A DNA stretch of 64,000 nucleotides from Palaemon carinicauda (taxonomy: Eukaryota > Arthropoda > Malacostraca > Decapoda > Palaemonidae): positions 45,164,625 to 45,228,624 of the forward strand of contig NC_090761.1 in NCBI RefSeq assembly GCF_036898095.1, read 5' to 3'. The notes beneath the pieces are model-generated. The model searched no databases. It was given only the letters and a program-made list of their open reading frames with translations, and was not told where the DNA came from. Position 1 is the first letter of the stretch; each line of letters opens with the position of its first letter. A program made the position numbers and the translations under genes. Of this stretch, positions 1-11,760 are shown one piece after another.

Positions 1-1335
1 CAAGCACGATGATATTTTTGCTCTTTTTATGTGAGTAAAGTAAGCAGTGGTTTAAAGTTCGTGTTTTTCCTTTTCAACAACCATCGTGGAAAAAAATGTC
101 CTTGCAACAGCTATACAGTTCCCATAACAATTTGGCAATCGTCCCATTAGAAAATAACAAAATGGTTTACGGTAATAATAATATCAATAAATTCTCGCCT
201 ATATATTTTGATTTAATTGCATTTTTTTTTCTACTTTATTGAAACTAAATAATGAAATAAAACGTGACTGAAGTAAACAGGTTAACACGATACGCGTTCA
301 AACTGACTTTTAAAAACAGCGTTCAATTTTATTAACGAGATAGGTTAAACGACTAAAGTGATGGAAGCTTATAAATAATATTGCTATGGTTTTATTCCCT
401 CAAAATTTACAGCAATATTTAAGTAACTTTACAACTACATTGTATTTAATCATATCAAGTTCATGATGTCGTTATGCTTTATTTTGCTCTAGAGATTTTG
501 TGATACGTACACAGTCTGTTTCACATGTCAAATATATACATATACAATGCATCTATATATCAAAACAACAACAACATCAATAATAATAATAATAATAATA
601 ATGATAATAATAATAATGATAATAATAATAATAATAATAGTAAAAGTATAAAACAATGAAGGGATTAAAATACAGGAAAATTAAAAATTAAATAAATTTC
701 TTCATAGAAAAACAAATGCGAATTAGGAGGCTAATCTGAGGCACTGGGCTTTAACTATTATTTAAGCTCTTTTTGAACTTCTAAGTATCAGCATCTCTTT
801 AGCAGAGAGAAAGACCACCCTACTGATTGACAGTAACGGAATAAAAGGTATCTGGTACTGGGTACTTTGTAACAGCAGCATTTTAACAATGGAGGTTAAT
901 TGGTTTTACAACACTCGTGTTACCAACTGACTCATGAGATACATACCTAAACGGGCATCCCTGCTAAATAACACGCTAGAGAAGACTGATAAATAAATAT
1001 TTCCCCGAAATGAAATTTAGAAATCATTCTTGGGGAAAATGCCTAAAAAACTGCTGACATCTATCAGTATACCAGAAATAGTTCAAAGTACAGAAGCAGG
1101 TGGCCTTAATATTGCAACATCACCTGGTAGCATTAGATGATAAATTTCTCAATTTCTTTGAATATAAAATCTTTGAGCTAAAAGAAACCCCAGGTATTGC
1201 CAAATATTCAGAATTACTAAGCAGAATATTATCTATGCAAAGAAAAGAGGAACAGTGTGGTGTATGCTATCCAATTACTGTTAACCCGTGATCTCTTTCA
1301 GATTCTGTTCAGGTTAGCAGCAAAATTTCATATTT
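1..1335. other. AT-rich DNA without recognisable gene
   Basis: AT-rich sequence with no reading frame I can relate to a known family. The only open stretch (about 1100-1291, plus strand) is short and has no motif. The one structured part is the trinucleotide microsatellite listed separately. Confidence 0.6.
572..652. repeat. AAT/ATA trinucleotide microsatellite
   Basis: Roughly 80 bp of uninterrupted AAT/ATA-type units, broken by a few GAT variants. It is a simple sequence repeat with no coding meaning. Confidence 0.9.
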
Positions 1336-1677
1336 CATTATTACTACTACGTAACTTACAACCATAGTTGGAAAAGCAAAATGCTATAAGCTTGGGGACT
1401 CCAACATGGATAAGTAGCCCAGTGAGGAAAGGAATTAAGGAAATAAATAACCAACAAGAAAAGCAATAAACAATTGAAATCAAATATTTCAAGAACAGTA
1501 ACATTAAGTTAGATCTTTCATATATAAACTATAAAACTTCATAAAAAAAGAGGGAAGACAAATAACATAAAATAGTATGCCCGAGTGTACCCTCAAACAA
1601 GAGAACTCTACCCAGGACAGTGTAAGATCATGGTACAGAGGCTATGGCACTACCCAAGAATAGAGAACAATGGTATC
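1336..1677 (+). repeat. Left copy of an interspersed repeat in inverted orientation to 4640-4995
   Basis: About 340 bp that, reverse-complemented, aligns with 4640-4995. Shared landmarks include AGATCTTTCATATATAA, TAGCCCAGTGAGGAA, CATGGTACAGAGGCTATGGC and AGAGAACAATGG. Divergence is moderate, with many small indels. I remember this sequence type as a common decapod interspersed repeat, but that cannot be checked here. It may be one terminal inverted repeat of a 3.6 kb unit or an independent copy. Confidence 0.7.
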
Positions 1678-1679
1678 AA

Positions 1680-2270
1680 AAGGACATAATCATCGCTAGT
1701 ATTTCTAGCTTCCGGGACTCAGCTCACCACATACTTCGAGAGAATTGGATGGCAGACAGAGCAGCTGACAAAGCAGGAGACAATGAGAGGATAGTTGAAA
1801 TGGCAGCCTCAATCATTCGGGACGATATTTGCAGGTCTGAATTTGACCACAGTGCGTATTCAACTTTGGATGAGCACTGTCAGCTTCTCTGATGTCTACA
1901 AGGAGGTTCAGCAGTTTGAAAGTGGCCTCATATCTACTGGTGAGACTTTCACCCAGTTTCTCTTTGACAATGCTGATTTCAATGTGGCTTACAGTGACTG
2001 GGCACAACACCTTTCATGGTATGGAACTGTAGATAAATTTCCTGTCAAACACACAATATATCCTCTCACTGCTGAAGTAGTGGGTACTTCTGGGCAAATA
2101 CCCATCAAGACCAACAGCAAGCCTTCAGTACCTGGTTTACAGTCAGTCACAGTAGCATCTCTGCATATCTCTGACAGTCAACGAGTACAGGTGTCATCTC
2201 TTGATTCTGTTCGGTTGCTAGGATACATGTTGAACATAACACCATGTCTGCCTTGGACTGGGTTCTGAAA
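1680..2270 (+). pseudogene. Broken gene fragment with a FDNADFNV motif, unknown function
   Basis: Two overlapping plus-strand frames (1644-1892 and 1795-2268) together read like one protein with a frameshift near 1800-1890. The first contains RENWMADRAADKAGDNERI, the second TQFLFDNADFNVAYSDW followed by a threonine/valine-rich stretch. The FDNADFNV segment resembles, from memory, a recurrent uncharacterised protein family spread by mobile elements in arthropods and cnidarians. That resemblance is weak and no function can be given. It lies just inside the left repeat arm, so it may be cargo of the bracketed unit. Confidence 0.35.
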
Positions 2271-2419
2271 ATTGTTCTGAACAATAATGAGTTCCAAACC
2301 TTTAGAATTGTGACGTTACCCTTTCATCAATCTTGATCCGAGCAATCTCAGCAAAGTGTAAACTGCACTGTGCTTAGCACAGACAAAGTGAGAAGCATAA
2401 TCTGAGCATCTGCCCAGTG

Positions 2420-2962
2420 ACATTCGATCAGTCCTTATATCAGAAGGCTGCTTTAATTGCTGCTGCTTCAAAGACCAAACCTAGCAGGAAGATCATTTTA
2501 AGAGTCAAGTGTAGATCTGATGCCTGACATAATGGTTCATAGGGGGGCTACTTTTGACAATCGTAGTACACGAACTACGTTCCAGGTGGTGGTGGTCTAA
2601 CTTCTGGCTGGGGACAAGTAAGCTTGAAACTCCATATAAAGAGACACAATTCAAATGACGAGGCAATATTAACCCCTTTTAGTCTAAGGCATGGCTCAAG
2701 GCTGAGAGATAGCCTATCTCTGCTGAGACACAGGGGAGATTTTTCCCCCCTAAGGTACCGGAGACAACTCCGCTATCATTGGGATAGTGGCGTTAAGAGG
2801 GGAGATACTCCTTTCATGACACCAACTACCAAAGACTGACCACTTTGCCTGGTATACTGCAGATGAAGATTCCCGGAGGTACGAATACATCCATTTTGGA
2901 ACAGGTTGCGAAAGGACTCTCTTCACGAGGCAATGCTGGATAACCTCCAGACGTGAAGGCAT
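2420..2962 (-). pseudogene. DIRS tyrosine recombinase remnant, N-terminal half (element D family)
   Basis: Minus-strand reading gives SSSAVYQAKWSVFGSWCHE, which corresponds to SSAGVYQAKWRVFC of the recombinase of element D (61,880-62,956). It is followed after stops by SALSHAL and then TTTTWNVVRVLR, matching PPPWNVVRVLR there. Order and spacing are the same as in element D, so this is one decayed recombinase N-terminal region. The catalytic Arg and His-x-x-Arg parts are not recognisable. Several in-frame stops show it is dead. It lies downstream, in minus-strand direction, of the gag-like remnant at 3604-4290, the order expected for a DIRS element that has lost RT. Confidence 0.7.
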
Positions 2963-3603
2963 AGGGACTCTATGGCTTTGTGGTAAATCATTACGTGTGG
3001 CTGTCTGAGTAGATCGTGATGTGGAGGAAGTTCTCTTGGAATCTCGGGTCTAACTGCCTAAACGAAGTTTGTTGAACACACTTGTTCAGGGAGGAGAGAT
3101 CAATAACTGGTATCCAGCCTCAGGGCGCCTTCTCTACAAGAAAGAGTAAAATGTAAAAGTCTAGAGACCCCATTGTTGAGTGTGTTCTTTTCTTGGGAAT
3201 AGAAGGTCACAAGGTGGCATTTGTTCTTTTGTGACCTTGTGATGTAATACTGTTACCATACGTTGATGACATAAGGCCTGAGTTTGGATATCCATGTGAA
3301 TGTTTGGATTCACATAGATCATCGTAGGAGTGAATGATTGATTGAGTGAGAGTTGTCTGGCCTCCTGATTATAGGAGTGAGAAGCTCGCCCTCGCACCTC
3401 AACAGGTGGATGGGTATGCAATGATGCGTATGCCTTTCTCGCAGTACTGCAGTCTTTTTGGTCCTGGAGTCAACTCGGTCACATAGTGGGATTCAGAAAC
3501 ACTCTTGTTTGCGTAAACCCTCATCGGCGAGAGCATTCGTTGAACTTTGGATTAACTACTCACCAAATGGAGCTACATGAGAGTCATTCGTCAGTACTAT
3601 ACT

Positions 3604-4290
3604 TCAACAGGATTTGGCCAGCGGTCCTGCGCAATCTACACATATGATTCGCAACAGGGACAGGCAATCTTGAGCATGTACGTAGCCTACATGAGGAACA
3701 ACGGAATTTTTCGCAGAAGGAAGGTGAACCTTCTGCCCTGAACCCAAAGGCGATGACAGATGTCGAACATGATGACGCGGAATCATGGCAGTGCTTATCC
3801 TATGCACAACCTTGTCGTCTCGCTCTGAAGAGGTAAAATGAGGTGAGGATGAGTCCATGGCCCTTTATGTCGTGCCACGCGGTGGAAAACCACTCTGGGG
3901 TAGACCTAACTCATGAACGAGAATGGTACTCCCCTTTTGAGGGGAAGCTAGATGCTTTGGACTTTGCAAACCCTCTGCCGGCTGAGCAGTCTTAGGTTGT
4001 GGGAGAGCGTCGTTGTCAGAACGCTGATGAGCAAGACCGAGGTCAAGGTCTGGGTTGGCCCAATTAGCCTCCCCGACAGAGAACTCCGAGGAGTGCTGGA
4101 ACGAAATTGCTCTTGCACAAGTCTCAAGGGAGCTAGTGCAAGCAGTGACGAGGCAGATTAGAAGGCAGAACCAGGTAGGGACGCTAGAGAGACTGTCGGT
4201 GCCCTTTACCTTCAGAATGTCCGGGAGGAAGACCAAGGTCAACCTCTGGCTAGTGCACCTCCTCTGTGAACGTGACTGGATCAACTCCAG
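3604..4290 (-). pseudogene. DIRS gag-like remnant, copy 2
   Basis: Minus-strand frames here share segments with 7092-7560. Both carry QPAEGLQSPKH, and SSERDDKVVHR here corresponds to LERNDKVAHR there. At the other locus the same region runs up to a cysteine-rich gag N-terminus, so I infer a gag remnant of the element D type. Frames are broken and no complete domain remains. Confidence 0.5.
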
Positions 4291-4399
4291 CGAGTAGCCA
4301 TGGCATTGTGAACATAAAAATGTTCAAGAACATATAACTAGCAAAGCTAGCATCAGGCACACATTGAGATACAACCATTAGAGAGTTATTGAATCCTTT

Positions 4400-4995
4400 G
4401 ACTGGCCAGACAGTACCACATTGGATCCATCTCTCTCGTTATGGCTAATTTTTTTCTTTGCTCACACATACACCAAATAGTCGGGCCTATTCTTTCCACA
4501 TTCTCCACTGTCCTCATGCACCTGACAAGACAGAGATTACCAAACTACTGCACTGTAATGTTCAGGAGCTACTTTCCACTAACTAAGAGTAAAAGAGACT
4601 TTTTAGGTATGGTAAGCAGTTCTTCTAGGAGAAGGACACTCCAAAATCAAACCATTGTTCTCTAGTCTTGGGTAGTGCCATAGCCTCTGTACCATGGTCT
4701 TTCACTCTCTTGGGTTAAGAGTTCTCTGGCTTGAGGGTACTCTCGGGCATGCTATTCTATCTTGTTTCTCTTTCTCTTGTTTTTTTTAAGTTTTTATAGC
4801 TTATATATGAAAGATCTAATTTAATGCTGTTGCAGTTCTTAAAAAATAATTATTTTGATTGTTTCTAACTCTCTTGTAGTTTATTTCCTTGTTTCCTTCC
4901 TCACTGGGCTATTTTCTCCAGTTGGAGCACCTGGGTTTATAGCATCATATTTCTCCACTAGGGTTGTAGCTTAGCTTGTAATAATAATAATATAT
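4400..4995 (-). repeat. Right copy of the interspersed repeat, inverted to 1336-1677
   Basis: The outer 350 bp (4640-4995) is the reverse complement of 1336-1677. The inner part, down to about 4400, has the look of the same interspersed repeat continuing, and the left copy lacks it. The outer edge is AATAATAATAATA, opposite ATTATTACTACTAC on the left side. Confidence 0.65.
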
Positions 4996-6084
4996 GTTCG
5001 GAATGTTTGTGAACGTGAGCATGACCTCATTCCATCCCCTAGGAAATAAAGGTTTAAAAGAATAATCTCGAAGGGTTATTTTTTGCTAGACTGTTGTTCT
5101 TTGAGGGCATGGCGTAGTGAAGCGGAGATCAGAAAGGATTGGAGACCTAAACCATGTGAGTGTTTTGATGAGTTTTCTAATCCGTTGAGAGAAGTTTGAG
5201 ATAATAACACCAAAGGATTATGTTTCCATAGCCTTATTTTGAATCACGGAGGGATGCGGAAGACGCAAGAGGTCAGTAAGCATTTTTATATGAAGTAATT
5301 GTTGGGTAGAGCTATGTCTAATGAAACTTGTTGTGCCCTATGGTCACAATGGTGGAATGCGGCGGCTGCAAGCAGTCAGCGGACGTTCATAACTGTGGCA
5401 ATAACCCGAGGGTTTAATCTGACAAGATTCGATATGCAATTCTATGTTTATACCTTCCTGGTGAGGTATGGCGGCATAAGGGCGAGCGCGCATACATAAC
5501 TAACATACCTCATGTCATCCAATTACCATTTATACAGTATGGAGATGTCAACTTGTAGGGTAACTAAACAGTACAGTATACCAAATCAAGTGACCTAAGT
5601 GGTTAAAAATAGGGAGAAGAGGAGGTGATTGATTGCCAAAGTCCAAGACCCGGTAAAACACCAGTAGCAGTAGTAGTAGTGGTAGTTGTTACACAAACGT
5701 TAGCACCTGTCAAACGTTTAATGATTGAGAACAGTTGAGTTGATTTGGAAGCTTGAGCATCCGCATGCGAAGGCAGCTTTAATGTCTGTACACAATAACT
5801 CTCTTTTGTATAGCTGCATAGTAAGCTGAAGCTCATATAGTTACATCTTACTCAAGAGAGAAGACGAAGTTCTTATAAGATGAATTGCATCAGTAGATTT
5901 GCGCCATTCTCATTGTACTTCTGTGCTATATAACAAGTTCGACGTGGTTAACCGAGGCATTAAGAACATATGATGGCGAGCGTGTTGCATCCCTTCTACC
6001 TTTGACAAGTGTTGGGTTAGGCGCGAAGAAATGAGTATGCGCTGAATTCCCTCAATTGTATGTTGTGGTAACAGTTGATTGAAG
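4996..6084. other. Gene-free stretch
   Basis: No recognisable coding frame or structured repeat apart from a short imperfect AGT/GGT run near 5665-5690. Short open stretches exist on both strands but show no motif or similarity to the rest of the window. Confidence 0.5.
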
Positions 6085-6425
6085 TTTTACGCGCTAACGA
6101 AGTAGCGCACACTTGTGTGCTACCGAGGTAGTGCTCACCTGAGTTGATGAAGTAGCGCTTGTCTTTGCTCTCTAGACAAAGTCTGCCGCATGCGTCGTCG
6201 ATATGAAAAGTCTCACTCAAAGACTAGATGAAGAGTCTTGCTGGAAAGAGCAATGAACATAGCCATAGAGCGTGTACACATCTAGATGAAAAGTTTCACA
6301 GCAGCAATAATGCATGTAGGCTATCGGGCGTGATGAGTAGAGCTGAGGAGTCTCGCTGGGAAAAGCAATGCACGTGCGCACGTGTACATGAAGAGTTTCA
6401 CAATAGCAATAGCACGCGTTATTCT
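6085..6425. repeat. Degenerate tandem repeats (about 30 bp and about 105 bp units)
   Basis: 6085-6165 holds three diverged units ending in GAAGTAGCGC or GAGGTAGTGC. 6229-6425 holds two copies of a unit of about 105 bp sharing AAGAGTCT.GCTGG and AGAGTTTCACA.AGCAATA. The composition recalls the low-complexity part of DIRS gag genes nearby, so this may be the eroded repetitive gag centre. Confidence 0.5.
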
Positions 6426-6509
6426 ACTGCCAAAGAAGAGAAGTCTCTCCGTCGTATATAATGTCTCTACACACTAAGTCAGGAATAACCCTTAAGAAAT
6501 AAAGCCTAC

Positions 6510-8140
6510 AAGTCTCATTAATGAAAGCTGAACACCGCCAGAGGTCCTGTGGTATGCTGCTAACGAGACTTGTCTTGTACCCTAAGGGTACAGAAGGAAG
6601 GTAGTGTCTCCCACATGTGGGAAAGGTGACCAACCCCTGTAACTGCTGTCAACAATTCTCCCCGCGAGCGGGAAGATTGCTGGATAGTGTCCGATGGAGG
6701 GTAACTCTCCCTTGGAAGAGAAAATTGACCAACACTTGGTAGAAGTTAAGTTTCCCTCAGAAGGGGAAGTTGTTCAGCACCTGGAGACGAACCATAGTCT
6801 TAAGAGTTAAGGCCTACGAGACTCATCAATGGAACCCAGTGATTGCAAGTGGTCCTGAGGAAGCTCATGAACCTTGTTTTATATCTTTCGGATACTGAGG
6901 GACGGTACTCTCTCCCGCAGGTGAGAGCGTTGGTAAGTGCTCCTGGAATCCTCTGCTCATGCGTTGTCATCAAAACTGCGTTACTTGTCAGAACTCCTGT
7001 GGAAGTTTGGTGAGAAATCCTGTGCATTACCCCAACAGGAACTGGGCGAGTCAAACTGGTTGATGAGAGAAGGTCGAGATCACTGAGTATGTCAAACTTG
7101 CCTATGCGCTACCTTGTCATTTCGTTCCAACGAACCACGCTCCGAGGCACTAGAGCAGGGCATAGACGAATCCAAAAACTTTCTCGTTGCCTCTCGCGGA
7201 GGAGACCACTCAAGTGAAGACCTAACCTGCAAGCAGGAAAGGTGTCCCTTGTGAGGAGCAGGAGACCATGCAGGAGAAGACCTAACCTGCGAGTGGGAAA
7301 GGTGTCCCTTGAGAGGAGCTGGAACGTGCTTCGGACTTTGCAGCCCCTCTGCCGGCTGAGCCAACTCAGAATGAAGGAGTGCGCCATCATCAGGGGGCTG
7401 AGAAGCAAGACAGGTCAAGCTCTGCCGTCAGTGGCTTTCTCGATGATGAAAGTGACAAACCATTCCATTGCGGGGAGACCCGATAGCCCTAAGGAAGAAG
7501 GCAGGAGTTGCCAGCAACGAGAGAGACTCCCCCGGTGGTAGATGCCACTGCTTCCAAAGGAAAGCGATGATGTTAGCAACTGGGAGTTGTCCGGGGGTTG
7601 AGCGCTCTATCAGTGCATTACCCTTGAGCAGCCATCACTCTTACTTAAATGTTCTTCGGAGGAGAATTAGCGAGCAGAGTCAACAAAGAGGGATCGTAGA
7701 CGACGAAGAAAGTAGAGGTTTCTTTGCCTTCAAAGAAAATACCGAACGAAAAGAATACCTTAGACCTCCACTACGGCACCTACCAATCTCCCCCTCAGGG
7801 AGGATGAATACTCCCGACACTTGACACCAGGAGAGTAATACAAGCAGAGAGACTCTACATACAGGAAAGACCTGGTTGAGGGATAACTTCCATCGCAGAA
7901 ACCAACTTTCGTTTTTTACCATTGCTGGCAGAAGACGAAGAAGGAGAATGATCTCGCTTGGATTGTTTCTTGTGATGAGAACGCTATCTGTCCCACTGGG
8001 AGGATGGCCACCTCCTACAGTACTCACACGGTGATTTCACTGAACATCTCTTACCAAGGCAAGAGGGACAAAGGGTGCGGATCAACTTCTACCCGACTCT
8101 CGTAAGTCCCGCAGAGACGTTTATCACAGCTGGGGCATGA
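6510..8140 (-). pseudogene. DIRS gag remnant with cysteine-rich N-terminus, copy 1 (element D family)
   Basis: Read on the minus strand from about 8136, the start aligns with the gag of element D. CPSCLGKRCSVKSPCEYC corresponds to CPYCRGQRCESDNVCMEC, and WPSSQWDR to WPTSQWER, followed by a basic Lys/Arg/Ser stretch in both. Spacing of the cysteine pairs is preserved, so this is the N-terminal zinc-binding-like region. Further left (7092-7560) is the segment shared with 3604-4290, and 6515-6640 is a direct duplicate of 6810-6940 (shared CGR.Y.PSV). Stops and frameshifts occur throughout. No RT or recombinase follows, so only the gag portion survives. Confidence 0.65.
6515..6945. repeat. Direct repeat, period about 296 bp
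   Basis: 6515-6640 and 6810-6945 share the order GAGACTCAT.AATG, GGTCCTG, a CTTGT.TT.TA segment, then GGTA.T.TCTCCC. It lies inside the gag remnant and probably reflects an ancestral repetitive gag segment. Confidence 0.45.
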
Positions 8141-9764
8141 ACACATAATACAGTATTTGACTTACTAGCCATAATGCACTACCTCATAACTCATAAATAA
8201 TGATATATATGAAAGTGACAATAAATAATGACACACAAGGGGCACAAGCACCAGAAACTATATTGGTATGTGAGGGCGGGTGCGGATGTCTAATTGTAGA
8301 GAGGAGGAGAGGATACGTCCTCTTAACTTTACGACCAGAAGTGTAATGGAGAAAGTCATGAGCAGGCGCCGTGCGCCATCTGCACTGTGGATGCTTAGCA
8401 ACTATGGAATGATGCAATCAAACTCTTTTTCTTTGATTGGCTAGTTGTAGAGAAAACAAGAATAGGAGTAACCCATATAAATGACTCAGAAGTTTGTATC
8501 TGTGCATGAATAAACTACTGTATTATAAGGCAAATCCTCCTAAGAGAAACATGATGTAAAAGCTTCACTTTTCTTCAAAAAAATTTGGCCCACAGGTCTG
8601 ATAAGCCAAGAAAATTGAAGCCTTTCCTCCATACTTTATCAGCCTCAAAACTTTGCCTTGGGTGTGAATAACCATTTCAATCTAGCAAAATTTGCTACAA
8701 ATGAGGTACCAAAGGTCCAACCACAATACTGTTGGAGAGAGACCATGGTGGTGGACTCTATGGCCATTAAATCAGCAGCAGTAAAGGAGGTACCTTTTAA
8801 CTTGATTCTTTCCAGGGAAACCTCGCCATCAATGAACACAGAGAAGAGTAGTTTCCCTTTATTTCTGGGACAAAGTACCACCACTGATGTGAGACTGGTT
8901 TAAGACAATAGCTCCTTAGATCAGCTATGCCAAATTGGATCCTTGGATCCAAAGGTTGTCAAATCCATCTGGTCAAAGCTCAAACTAAGGCAGTCTGTGA
9001 GACAGTCTCATACCACAAGGATAGCCAAAGCAATTCTCTCGGGTAGAAACCTCTGGGTGAAGGTGCTAAGTTGTGATACTGAGATAACTGTTCTCATGAA
9101 TGAGCCCAAAGACCTCCATAAAGTGTTACTCTAACTTGAAGTGCTCTATCTTTGGCATAAGACGACCATGAGGCCCATGCAGATCATGCGCATCCCAAGC
9201 CGCTTTGTCCCTTGAAATGGACAAAGGACTGTCAGTCCACTCCCAGAAACCATTCCATCAAATGTGAGCGCAGTAAGGCCTCTAGATATGATATTAATTA
9301 GTTCCGGAGCGGCTTTCGTATTGCGAGTTTTTTGCACAGTATGATGATTCACTTTTCACACATAAATTGCCTAATTCATTCTGAGCCATACAATTTTATA
9401 ATAAAGGTACAGGGTATACTGTACTACCCTCAATGAAATATAACCATTTGGATCATTCAATACCTAACCTAAATCTTAATAATTGTAAGGGAAGTATTAT
9501 TAGAACATAATAAATGGAAAATAACGAAAATGTAGAACCTACATGAACACTTAACTTTTTGAAACACATTAACAAATGGCAAAAAACATTAAAATTTTAC
9601 ATTACAGTACTAAACACATAAACAAAAGGCAGAAAACTCCACCCTTAACTTTACAAAAAACTTTGCCTTTTGTCTTATTTTTCTAGTTTCTTTTTTACTT
9701 TATATTTTGTACTTTCTAAATCTCATAAATTTCTTCATCATTTTCACTTTCCTGTTTTTTCGTA
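8141..9764. other. Unrecognised region with weak open frames
   Basis: 8141-8600 would be the leader side of the gag remnant but no DIRS terminus is recognisable. 8640-9360 has open frames on both strands (for example 8658-8903 plus and 8645-8884 minus), none with a motif I know. 9360-9760 is AT-rich and leads into the 3' side of the transposase remnant. I see nothing here that supports a gene call. Confidence 0.4.
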
Positions 9765-10815
9765 TCACTCTGAGCTTCCTCTTAGCCTACTAATGGCCTC
9801 TTTAAAAAAATAGCTGTCCAAGAGGGTTTGTTTCTGCCTGCTTTTTAAAATGTTCCTGAAACGACTTGGGGAAACGTCATTAAACTGCGCAAATAGACGA
9901 ATTATGTAAGCCTTTTCATAGTGTCTCTTTTCTATGAACGCTTGCACTTTATGAAAAGCAGTTAGAGCATCCTTAATTTCTGCCGATGGCATAGGGTCCT
10001 CCTCCTCCTCATTGCCGCTAGAGAACTATTCTTGAACGACATTCTCGTTGCATGACTGTAGCATTCCTTCATAGTCAACTTGTCAGACGTCTTAACAAAG
10101 GCCTCAACTGCTTTCGCGTCCGAGCTGGTAGCCTCCCCACGCTGCACCACCGAATAATTGCCACACAGTCTCTTGAATTTTTCACACAACGCCCCCGTGC
10201 GCCCCCCCCCCCCCCCCCCCCCCAGAAGCCTTGAACTCTGGGTGTGCCTGCTTTAATGTCCCTTCTACTTCATCATCTTCGGCCCGAACATGAACGAGTT
10301 CATCGAAAATTGGTACTGGCCTTGTGGTAGATTGTCGTCTCGGTGATTGAGTCTCCAGCTATTTCCTGGTCTTTAATCCAAAGGAGAAGCAGTCTCACTT
10401 TCTCATCATGGACGTGGCTCCTCTTTCTGGAAAAAACAGTCACACCCTTAAAAGGTGTTGCTGCTTTGATGGCTTCCTTCTGCTTAATGATGGTGCCCAC
10501 TGTCGACGGATTTTGGCCATATTCCTTAGCGATCACACTCAACCGCATGCCAGCCTCATACCCCTTGATTGCATTCAGCTTCATCCCCATAAAAAGCTTC
10601 CTCTTCTTTCCCTGAACATCAGCAACATTCTTGAGACCCATGGCTAATAATGTAAGAGTAGAAAAATTCACTCCAATACAGTACTGTACAGTATAGTAAA
10701 CAAAAGCATGAAACCGATACCAACAACACAAATTCAATGTAAACGATAGTGCTGCCGAAACAAAATGGTCGAGGAACTTCCATACGTAGATGCATGATGG
10801 GATAGATGCTGACAA
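9765..10815 (-). pseudogene. pogo/Tigger-type (CENP-B-like) transposase, DDE core deleted
   Basis: Minus-strand pieces in order: 10,640-10,300 encodes a helix-turn-helix region (KLNAIKGYEAGMRLSVIAKEY then NPSTVGTII), typical of the CENP-B N-terminal DNA-binding domain in pogo/Tigger transposases. 10,260-10,050 encodes a second DNA-binding-like part containing CEKFKRLCGNYSV and GEATSSDAKAVEAF. 9992-9765 encodes a C-terminal tail with FRNILKSRQKQTLLDSYF, a motif I know from the ends of Tigger-like proteins. The catalytic DDE domain, normally 200 or more residues between the second and third parts, is absent. A 22-base C run at 10,202-10,223 also breaks the frame. A non-autonomous relic. Confidence 0.75.
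10202..10223. repeat. Poly-C homopolymer run
   Basis: Twenty-two consecutive C residues (poly-G on the transposase strand) inside the Tigger remnant. Length from sequencing may be unreliable. Confidence 0.85.
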
Positions 10816-11169
10816 ATAAGAGACCCAGATCTTACGGCAGTAAGCAGCATCAGAGTAAGGAGATAACCAATTATTCTCGCCTACCGGCCAAATCTCGTTT
10901 CATATAATGATTTTTTTTTCTTAAAAAGAGGTTAAAAAATCTTCGCATCCCATTTCATATCATGAAAATTTTCTTTACAGAAACTTTCATACCAAGAGGT
11001 ATCACTGTTATATACACTCCAGTCTTAGAACATAAATGGGTAAATAGTCTAGATAGCTAGAAGAAAGAAGCGATTGTCAACATATTCAAAGTTTGTTAAT
11101 CTGACTGACTCCCTTGATTTAACCAGAACCAATCTTAGAGCAACCAGATAAACAATCCCCTACCATCAC

Positions 11170-11440
11170 TTTTGCCCTCTATTGACAGGTCATCAGTGGT
11201 GTCCATAGGTGAGAACACCACTGTAGTAGACTACATGAACAAACAAGGGGTGCCATTTCACTGTAACTCTCCGAGCTAAAAGAAGAAATTCACGAATGTG
11301 TGACGATCTAGGTGATCATCCGCACAGCTCCCGTTAGTCTGGGAAGAAAGAACAAGCTGGGCAGACAGACTGAGTAAGAGGATGCAGATAATTGGCCTAC
11401 AATGGGTTTTGCATCCTTAGATCCTGAGTGGCCTGTCAAT
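11170..11440 (+). pseudogene. DIRS RNase H C-terminal half, inverted relative to its N-terminal half
   Basis: Plus-strand reading has ENTTVVDYMNKQG, matching SDNTTVVAYINKQG in the RNase H of element D. After a frameshift it has GKKEQAGRQTE, the place of GKRNVLADSLS there. These carry the third and fourth acidic positions of the RNase H fold, though the SD of SDNTT is GE here. The first half of the same domain is on the opposite strand at 11,510-11,760, so a local inversion cut the domain. Several stops. Confidence 0.6.
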
Positions 11441-11509
11441 AGAGGGCCAAAGTGTTGGAAAGCTAGCAGTCACTTTGAACCCCAACATACTGATATGGCA
11501 TCAACATTC

Positions 11510-11760
11510 TTTGTCCGACCTCCGACCTGTAGCTAGATGTTGTAGGTGTGCGGACAACCCTTCCTTTGATGCATCAGTGAACAACAGTAGTTTCGGATGA
11601 GGCGGAAGAAGATGCAAGCCCCTTAGAAGATAGTTTCGTTCGGTAATCATTCAACAATTTTCCACTGAATGAACTACAGTCGACAATGACCATTTGGACC
11701 AAGATGTTCCAAGGAAGCTAGGTGCGCCAGCTACCTTTGCTACCCTACCCAGTGTCAAGG
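11510..11760 (-). pseudogene. DIRS RNase H N-terminal half remnant
   Basis: Minus-strand reading gives LLPPHPKLLLFTDASKEG, aligning with VLPPDLMLFSDASKKG of element D. The DAS motif carrying the first catalytic aspartate is kept. It lies downstream, in minus-strand direction, of the gag remnant at 11,760-12,960. Stops on both sides show decay. Confidence 0.6.

Noticed and set aside
8645..9352. Host gene exon candidates on either strand
   Set aside because: Open frames on both strands with no motif, no convincing splice signals, and surrounded by repeat relics.
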